A stretch of DNA of 64,000 nt from Cinclus cinclus (taxonomy: Eukaryota > Chordata > Aves > Passeriformes > Cinclidae). The stretch spans positions 112,378,214 through 112,442,213 of the forward strand of contig NC_085047.1 of the NCBI RefSeq assembly GCF_963662255.1. The letters are read 5' to 3'. The notes under the pieces were generated by a model. That model was not told the DNA's origin. It did no database searches and was given only the letters and a program-made list of their open reading frames with translations. Position numbers and translations under genes: made by a program. Position 1 is the stretch's first letter; each line of letters opens with the position of its first letter. Positions 57,126 through 64,000 of this stretch are shown one piece after another.

Positions 57126-59361
57126 GGTGCTCTGCCACAGAGGCTCTCAGGGGAGCTGCTTCCTCCTGACTGAGCGGCTCTCCTGGGTCTGGGCACACCA
57201 GGGCTCTGTGTCCCTTAAATACCCCTCAGATCCCCCTCTGGCCGGGCGGGGCTCTGCCATGTCACAAAGGGCTCTGGGCACCACCCTGTCCTGCATCACC
57301 ACGGGCCTGTGTCACAAAGGGCCACACTCAACATCCCTTCACAGCTGACCCCACTGGAACTGGCACAGCTCTGGCACGGAGCAGCCCCAGACTTGGGCAC
57401 TTTTAGCCCCTGCTGTGCCCAGGCCCCTGTGAGGCTTTGGCCACGCTCCCACACGACAGCCCCAGCCTTACCCTGCAAAGCCCTGCCTTTGGAGGCTGGG
57501 CTATTCGGGGCATGAGCCACTGGCTGGATGGACACAGCCAAGGAGCTGTGGGCAGTGGCTCCATGTCCAGCTGCAGTGGGGGATGAGGGGTGCTCCTCAG
57601 GGCTCTTGCATGGCTTCCCCAGAGACACAGACTGTGGATGCAGCTCTCCCTCAACACATTTACAGGGAATGGGAAGCTGAGCAGGGCAGGTGACACTATG
57701 GAAAGATGGGGCCATGCAGAAGGATCTGAGCAAGCTTGGGAAGTGAAACCACAAGAGCTTCAGGAGGTTCAACAAGGGCTAAGTGCAAGGTGCTGTACCT
57801 GAGTTGGGGCAGTCCTTGAGTCGCAGAATCATCATCTTCTGTTAGAGACCAGCAAGACCATCCAGTTCCATCATCATCCCATTACCAGCATCACCACCCT
57901 AAAGCCGATCCCAAAGTGCCACATCCATCCAGATGGCCAGGCACAGGCGTGCAGGGATGTGTGTGTGGGATGGGTGTGCTGGGCGCAAGTGTGAGAGTGC
58001 AAGCAGGGGGTGTGCAGAACCGGAGTGTGAGCACAAGTGGGGTGTGCAAACAGGACACCATGGCAAGGGTACAAACAGGCAGGGCCCCACTGCAGACAGC
58101 TGAATCAGCAGTGCAGCATGGGAGTGTGCAAGGAACCACTGGGAGTGTGCAGGGCACTGCCCTGAGCTTTGGAGGTACTGGAGGGGCTGGAATGTCAGAG
58201 CTGCGGTTGGCAAGGCCACCTGAAAGCCTCTGGGGAAGGATTGATGGATAAAGCAAAGGAGAGGGAGTCACTGTGGGAGGCTGCTCTTGGCCACTCAGCC
58301 AGGAGGTCAACCCCAACAAATGATTCTTTAAGGAACCAAGGGCACACCTCCAAATCAGCCACCCTTGTCCTTGTGGGGGGAGTTCAGCTTGCCAGGTGTG
58401 CACTGGGAACACCACACAGCTGGTCCAAACAGCAGCAGCAGATTCCCCAAACACCTGGACGACAACTCCTCGGTACAGGGACTCGGGGAGCCGGCTCGCA
58501 GAGGTGCCCTCTGGGATTTGTTGCTTGTTCCCAGAGGAGCTCTCGTGGCCGACGTGGGATTGTCTTGGGCACAGCGACCGCGCAGCCGCCGAGTTTCAGA
58601 TCTCTGCTGCTTTGTCTGTGCCCGTCTGGATCCCGAGATGGGCCAGGCCCAGGTGAGCACGGCCTGAAAAGCAGCAGCTTTTAGCAATGTGGCCATGGCA
58701 AAGCTGTTATCCCAAAACGGATTCTTTCGCCCCGTGTGCAAGAAGCCAATCCCCACACAGAGTTCAGGTATTTCCTTTATTTACAGTTCTGCACAGAAAC
58801 AGGTGCTGGGATGGCAAATCCACAAAGCCAGCACAGCAGCTATCAAAAATGTTCACTATCTATATATTGCAGCAAACTAAGGCATTCATGTTCATTGGCT
58901 AACCATTATATGTCTCTCTTATTAAATTAATGCATTATTTATTTTTAAAATTATTTTCATATTTTATGAAAAGAAACATTTTATCTTGGCTTTAATATAT
59001 CGATAATGATACTTTTCTTCTACTCGTTAAAAGATTCCTTTGCTTCTTATGCTAACTAGTCTTCCTCTGTGCTCCATCTGCCTCTTGTTTCTTCTCTGCA
59101 TTTCTGGGGTCACTGGGCCGGGAGTCAATGGTCGCCATCTCCCTGTGCCACAAGCACCTTTTCCCCAGCTGGAACCGATTTCAGCACAGTTGCGGAGTTG
59201 GCTTTGTGAGTTTGTTCCTCATCTGGGAAGTTCTGCCAAACGTCCCCGTGGCTGTCGCTTCCGCATCCTCGCTGTCCCCTCTGAGCAGGAGCTCCTTCTG
59301 CCCAGGCTTTGTGCACCTGCCCTTGGCTCTGACACCCCCGGTGCCTCTGGAGCCCTAAGCC

Positions 59362-60483
59362 TCATCCAGGCCGTTCTCCCGACAAGGAGCTGCTGTCCCT
59401 GACACCCGGACATCCGAGGCAGCCACGGGGCAGGCTCCGGGCCAGCCACCGCCTGCAGGCCCGGCCTGGCGCTGGCGGCGGGCACCGATTGTCCGGCTGC
59501 GGCCTCAGGCAGGGCCAGCACAGCAGCCCCCGCAGTGCCCGCCTGAGGCGGGACGGGCGTTCCTTGGGGGGAGCCGGCTGCTCCCTGAGGGCCTGGGCTC
59601 CCGGCTGGGGAGCTGAGGGGCCCGGGGGGCAGCAGGGGCCGTGCGGGGCAGGGCCCTGGCTCCGTGCCCCTGCTGCCTGCGCCTGCTCAGCCGAGGCCGG
59701 ACGAGCTGCTGCCTCGGCCGAGTCCCGGGGAGCAGCGTCGGGGTCCTGCAGGAGCTGTGGGTACTTGGGGTTGATCCAGATGGTGTGGATCACGATGCTT
59801 TCCCAGTCCTCCTGGGACTCCTTTTTGTCACTGTCACCTCTCTCTTGGGACAGTTTTGGATATCGTCTGACTTCTCCCCTGGACAGCTCTCGGTCAATGG
59901 AGTGCTCCCATTGGGGAAACATTTTGTCACTGCTGCTTTCCTCTCGGGACAGCTCTTGGATTCCCATGTCCAGCCACTTGGATAGCTCTTGATGTCTCTC
60001 AGTTTCCCAGTGGTACAGCTCTGGGTCTAACGCGCCTTCTGACAGCTCTTGGACTCTTCTCTTGTCCTGCTTGTACAGCTCTTGGCCATTCACATCTTGC
60101 CATTGGGAAGGCTCCTGGCATTTCTCATCTTCCCCACGGGACAGCTCTTGGACACTCTCATTTTCCCGCTGGGGCACTTCCTGGCCCAGGCAGGGTTCCC
60201 ACTCTCTCTCCTCCCTGGCCAAGTCACACTCCACAGCCTGTGGCCCTGGCAGCTCCGTCCCCTCTACTGCCCCTTCCCCCTGCTCCCCGAGGGCTTCCAT
60301 CCACCCAGGGCAGGAGCCGGGGGGACACACGGGACTGGGGGAGCAGCAGGGGCTGTGTGGGGCAGGGCCCTGGCTCTGTGCCCCGGCTGTGGGGCTGGCC
60401 GTCACCTGGGGCCTCATGCACAGGCCTGGCTGCTCCACGGCACAGGGGGGGTTGGGGTTCACGTCCTCCACAAAAGTCTCCAT
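59362..60483 (-). CDS. Unrecognised QELS-repeat protein, copy 18
   Basis: S12P, E151A and R343C with the silent K210 change at 59854. TATA box 60572-60579, A/A form of the 5' UTR as in copy 16. Confidence 0.5.
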   Translation of the reverse strand: METFVEDVNPNPPCAVEQPGLCMRPQVTASPTAGAQSQGPAPHSPCCSPSPVCPPGSCPGWMEALGEQGEGAVEGTELPGPQAVECDLAREEREWEPCLGQEVPQRENESVQELSRGEDEKCQEPSQWQDVNGQELYKQDKRRVQELSEGALDPELYHWETERHQELSKWLDMGIQELSREESSSDKMFPQWEHSIDRELSRGEVRRYPKLSQERGDSDKKESQEDWESIVIHTIWINPKYPQLLQDPDAAPRDSAEAAARPASAEQAQAAGARSQGPAPHGPCCPPGPSAPQPGAQALREQPAPPKERPSRLRRALRGLLCWPCLRPQPDNRCPPPAPGRACRRWLARSLPRGCLGCPGVRDSSSLSGERPG

Positions 60484-62719
60484 GGTGCTCTGCCACAGAG
60501 GCTCTCAGGGGAGCTGCTTCCTCCTGACTGAGCGGCTCTCCTGGGACTGGGCACACCAGGGCTCTGTGTCCCTTAAATACCCCTCAGATCCCCCTCTGGC
60601 CGGGCGGGGCTCTGCCATGTCACAAAGGGCTCTGGGCACCACCCTGTCCTGCATCACCACGGGCCTGTGTCACAAAGGGCCACACTCAACATCCCTTCAC
60701 AGCTGACCCCACTGGAACTGGCACAGCTCTGGCACGGAGCAGCCCCAGACTTGGGCACTTTTAGCCCCTGCTGTGCCCAGGCCCCTGTGAGGCTTTGGCC
60801 ACGCTCCCACACGACAGCCCCAGCCTTACCCTGCAAAGCCCTGCCTTTGGAGGCTGGGCTATTCGGGGCATGAGCCACTGGCTGGATGGACACAGCCAAG
60901 GAGCTGTGGGCAGTGGCTCCATGTCCAGCTGCAGTGGGGGATGAGGGGTGCTCCTCAGGGCTCTTGCATGGCTTCCCCAGAGACACAGACTGTGGATGCA
61001 GCTCTCCCTCAACACATTTACAGGGAATGGGAAGCTGAGCAGGGCAGGTGACACTATGGAAAGATGGGGCCATGCAGAAGGATCTGAGCAAGCTTGGGAA
61101 GTGAAACCACAAGAGCTTCAGGAGGTTCAACAAGGGCTAAGTGCAAGGTGCTGTACCTGAGTTGGGGCAGTCCTTGAGTCGCAGAATCATCATCTTCTGT
61201 TAGAGACCAGCAAGACCATCCAGTTCCATCATCATCCCATTACCAGCATCACCACCCTAAAGCCGATCCCAAAGTGCCACATCCATCCAGATGGCCAGGC
61301 ACAGGCGTGCAGGGATGTGTGTGTGGGATGGGTGTGCTGGGCGCAAGTGTGAGAGTGCAAGCAGGGGGTGTGCAGAACCGGAGTGTGAGCACAAGTGGGG
61401 TGTGCAAACAGGACACCATGGCAAGGGTACAAACAGGCAGGGCCCCACTGCAGACAGCTGAATCAGCAGTGCAGCATGGGAGTGTGCAAGGAACCACTGG
61501 GAGTGTGCAGGGCACTGCCCTGAGCTTTGGAGGTACTGGAGGGGCTGGAATGTCAGAGCTGCGGTTGGCAAGGCCACCTGAAAGCCTCTGGGGAAGGATT
61601 GATGGATAAAGCAAAGGAGAGGGAGTCACTGTGGGAGGCTGCTCTTGGCCACTCAGCCAGGAGGTCAACCCCAACAAATGATTCTTTAAGGAACCAAGGG
61701 CACACCTCCAAATCAGCCACCCTTGTCCTTGTGGGGGGAGTTCAGCTTGCCAGGTGTGCACTGGGAACACCACACAGCTGGTCCAAACAGCAGCAGCAGA
61801 TTCCCCAAACACCTGGACGACAACTCCTCGGTACAGGGACTCGGGGAGCCGGCTCGCAGAGGTGCCCTCTGGGATTTGTTGCTTGTTCCCAGAGGAGCTC
61901 TCGTGGCCGACGTGGGATTGTCTTGGGCACAGCGACCGCGCAGCCGCCGAGTTTCAGATCTCTGCTGCTTTGTCTGTGCCCGTCTGGATCCCGAGATGGG
62001 CCAGGCCCAGTTGAGCACGGCTGGAAAAGCAGCAGCTTTTAGCAATGTGGCCATGGCAAAGCTGTTATCCCAAAACGGATTCTTTCGCCCCGTGTGCAAG
62101 AAGCCAATCCCCACACAGAGTTCAGGTATTTCCTTTATTTACAGTTCTGCACAGAAACAGGTGCTGGGATGGCAAATCCACAAAGCCAGCACAGCAGCTA
62201 TCAAAAATGTTCACTATCTATATATTGCAGCAAACTAAGGCATTCATGTTCATTGGCTAACCATTATATGTCTCTCTTATTAAATTAATGCATTATTTAT
62301 TTTTAAAATTATTTTCATATTTTATGAAAATAAACATTTTATCTTGGCTTTAATATATCGATAATGATACTTTTCTTCTACTCGTTAAAAGATTCCTTTG
62401 CTTCTTATGCTAACTAGTCTTCCTCTGTGCTCCATCTGCCTCTTGTTTCTTCTCTGCATTTCTGGGGTCACTGGGCCGGGAGTCAATGGTCGCCATCTCC
62501 CTGTGCCACAAGTACCTTTTCCCCAGCTGGAACCGATTTCAGCACAGTTGCGGAGTTGGCTTTGTGAGTTTGTTCCTCATCTGGGAAGTTCTGCCAAACG
62601 TCCCCGTGGCTGTCGCTTCCGCATCCTCGCTGTCCCCTCTGAGCAGGAGCTCCTTCTGCCCAGGCTTTGTGCACCTGCCCTTGGCTCTGACACCCCCGGT
62701 GCCTCTGGAGCCCTAAGCC

Positions 62720-63841
62720 TCATCCAGGCCGTTCTCCCGACAAGGAGCTGCTGTCCCTGACACCCGGACATCCGAGGCAGCCACGGGGCAGGCTCCGGGC
62801 CAGCCACCGCCTGCGGGCCCGGCCTGGCGCTGGCGGCGGGCACCGATTGTCCGGCTGCGGCCTCAGGCAGGGCCAGCACAGCAGCCCCCGCAGTGCCCGC
62901 CTGAGGCGGGACGGGCGTTCCTTGGGGGGAGCCGGCTGCTCCCTGAGGGCCTGGGCTCCCGGCTGGGGAGCTGAGGGGCCCGGGGGGCAGCAGGGGCCGT
63001 GCGGGGCAGGGCCCTGGCTCCGTGCCCCTGCTGCCTGCGCCTGCTCAGCCGAGGCCGGACGAGCTGCTGCCTCGGCCGAGTCCCGGGGAGCAGCGTCGGG
63101 GTCCTGCAGGAGCTGTGGGTACTTGGGGTTGATCCAGATGGTGTGGATCACGATGCTTTCCCAGTCCTCCTGGGACTCCTTTTTGTCACTGTCACCTCTC
63201 TCTTGGGACAGCTTTGGATATCGTCTGACTTCTCCCCTGGACAGCTCTCGGTCAATGGAGTGCTCCCATTGGGGAAACATTTTGTCACTGCTGCTTTCCT
63301 CTCGGGACAGCTCTTGGATTCCCATGTCCAGCCACTTGGATAGCTCTTGATGTCTCTCAGTTTCCCAGTGGTACAGCTCTGGGTCTAACTCGCCTTCTGA
63401 CAGCTCTTGGACTCTTCTCTTGTCCTGCTTGTACAGCTCTTGGCCATTCACATCTTGCCATTGGGAAGGCTCCTGGCATTTCTCATCTTCCCCACGGGAC
63501 AGCTCTTGGACACTCTCATTTTCCCGCTGGGGCACTTCCTGGCCCAGGCAGGGTTCCCACTCTCTCTCCTCCCTGGCCAAGTCACACTCCACAGCCTGTG
63601 GCCCTGGCAGCTCCGTCCCCTCTACTGCCCCTTCCCCCTGCTCCCCGAGGGCTTCCATCCACCCAGGGCAGGAGCCGGGGGGACACACGGGACTGGGGGA
63701 GCAGCAGGGGCTGTGTGGGGCAGGGCCCTGGCTCTGTGCCCCGGCTGTGGGGCTGGCCGTCACCTGGGGCCTCATGCACAGGCCTGGCTGCTCCACGGCA
63801 CAGGGGGAGTTGGGGTTCACATCCTCCACAAAAGTCTCCAT
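62720..63841 (-). CDS. Unrecognised QELS-repeat protein, copy 19
   Basis: Consensus protein and the last complete copy. Its promoter (TATA 63930-63937, GC box 63960-63967) is fully inside the window. Confidence 0.5.
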   Translation of the reverse strand: METFVEDVNPNSPCAVEQPGLCMRPQVTASPTAGAQSQGPAPHSPCCSPSPVCPPGSCPGWMEALGEQGEGAVEGTELPGPQAVECDLAREEREWEPCLGQEVPQRENESVQELSRGEDEKCQEPSQWQDVNGQELYKQDKRRVQELSEGELDPELYHWETERHQELSKWLDMGIQELSREESSSDKMFPQWEHSIDRELSRGEVRRYPKLSQERGDSDKKESQEDWESIVIHTIWINPKYPQLLQDPDAAPRDSAEAAARPASAEQAQAAGARSQGPAPHGPCCPPGPSAPQPGAQALREQPAPPKERPSRLRRALRGLLCWPCLRPQPDNRCPPPAPGRARRRWLARSLPRGCLGCPGVRDSSSLSGERPG

Positions 63842-64000
63842 GGTGCTCTGCCACAGAGGCTCTCAGGGGAGCTGCTTCCTCCTGACTGAGCGGCTCTCCT
63901 GGGTCTGGGCACACCAGGGCTCTGTGTCCCTTAAATACCCCTCAGATCCCCCTCTGGCCGGGCGGGGCTCTGCCATGTCACAAAGGGCTCTGGGCACCAC

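Larger units (their letters stand above)
1..64000. repeat. Tandem array of a 3,358-bp unit (19 full copies plus 198 bp), macrosatellite-like
   Basis: Unit starts are 1, 3359, 6717, 10075, 13433, 16791, 20149, 23507, 26865, 30223, 33581, 36939, 40297, 43655, 47013, 50371, 53729, 57087, 60445 and 63803 (partial). The start motif and all landmarks (TATA box, ORF ends, AT-rich island) recur at exact 3,358-bp spacing, so no copy carries a net indel relative to another. Copies differ only by scattered substitutions. All units face the same way. The array begins before base 1 and continues past base 64000, so total copy number and flanks are unknown. The unit size, GC-richness and single ORF per unit are like known vertebrate protein-coding macrosatellites, but I see no sequence link to any named one. 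Confidence 0.98.

Noticed and set aside
1..64000. CRISPR array, rDNA or bacterial repeat region
   Set aside because: Units are far too long for CRISPR, no rRNA-like sequence was recognised, and promoters and CR1-like remnants are eukaryotic.

Overview
The window lies entirely inside one head-to-tail tandem array. A unit of 3,358 bp is repeated 19 full times (1-63802), plus the first 198 bp of a twentieth. Every recognisable landmark recurs at exactly +3,358 in every unit, so I see no net insertion or deletion between copies, only sparse single-base changes. No unique flanking DNA is present, so the array extends past both edges.

The host looks like a vertebrate, most likely a bird or other sauropsid. 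Two short stretches of each unit resemble degenerate CR1 retrotransposon sequence, and the DNA is GC-rich with CpG-rich patches. TATA/GC-box promoters, Kozak starts and AATAAA signals point to eukaryotic RNA polymerase II genes. There are no bacterial signals. The species assignment is inference from memory of CR1, without a database search.

Layout of unit 1 (add 3358 x n for the others): 1-39, first 13 codons of the copy to the left (minus strand); 128-165, TATA box plus GC box; 174-236, duplicated 13-bp element; 245-640, nothing recognised; about 650-735 and 738-845, CR1-like remnants in opposite orientation; 846-1080, degenerate GTGTGCA-rich minisatellite; 1081-1560, nothing firmly recognised; about 1600-2040, LTR-like segment on the minus strand including an AT-rich island with poly(A) signals; 2041-2275, probable 3' UTR; 2276-3397, a 373-codon minus-strand ORF that runs 39 bp into the next unit.

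The most plausible gene is this minus-strand single-exon ORF. It has a TATA box (TATTTAAG) about 90 bp upstream, a GC box beyond that, an ACCATGG start, and an in-frame stop seven codons before the ATG. It encodes a protein I do not recognise: Cys/Pro-rich ends around about eleven 10-12-residue QELS-type repeats, and an Arg/Cys-rich C-terminus. The whole resembles a protein-coding macrosatellite. All 19 complete copies are open, but divergence is so low that this alone does not prove selection.

Above the 3.36-kb unit there is a five-unit higher-order repeat of 16,790 bp, clearest in units 7-11 and 12-16. Rare marker variants recur at exactly that spacing. Units 16, 18 and 19 look like mosaics, and units 1-4 carry a different set of variants.
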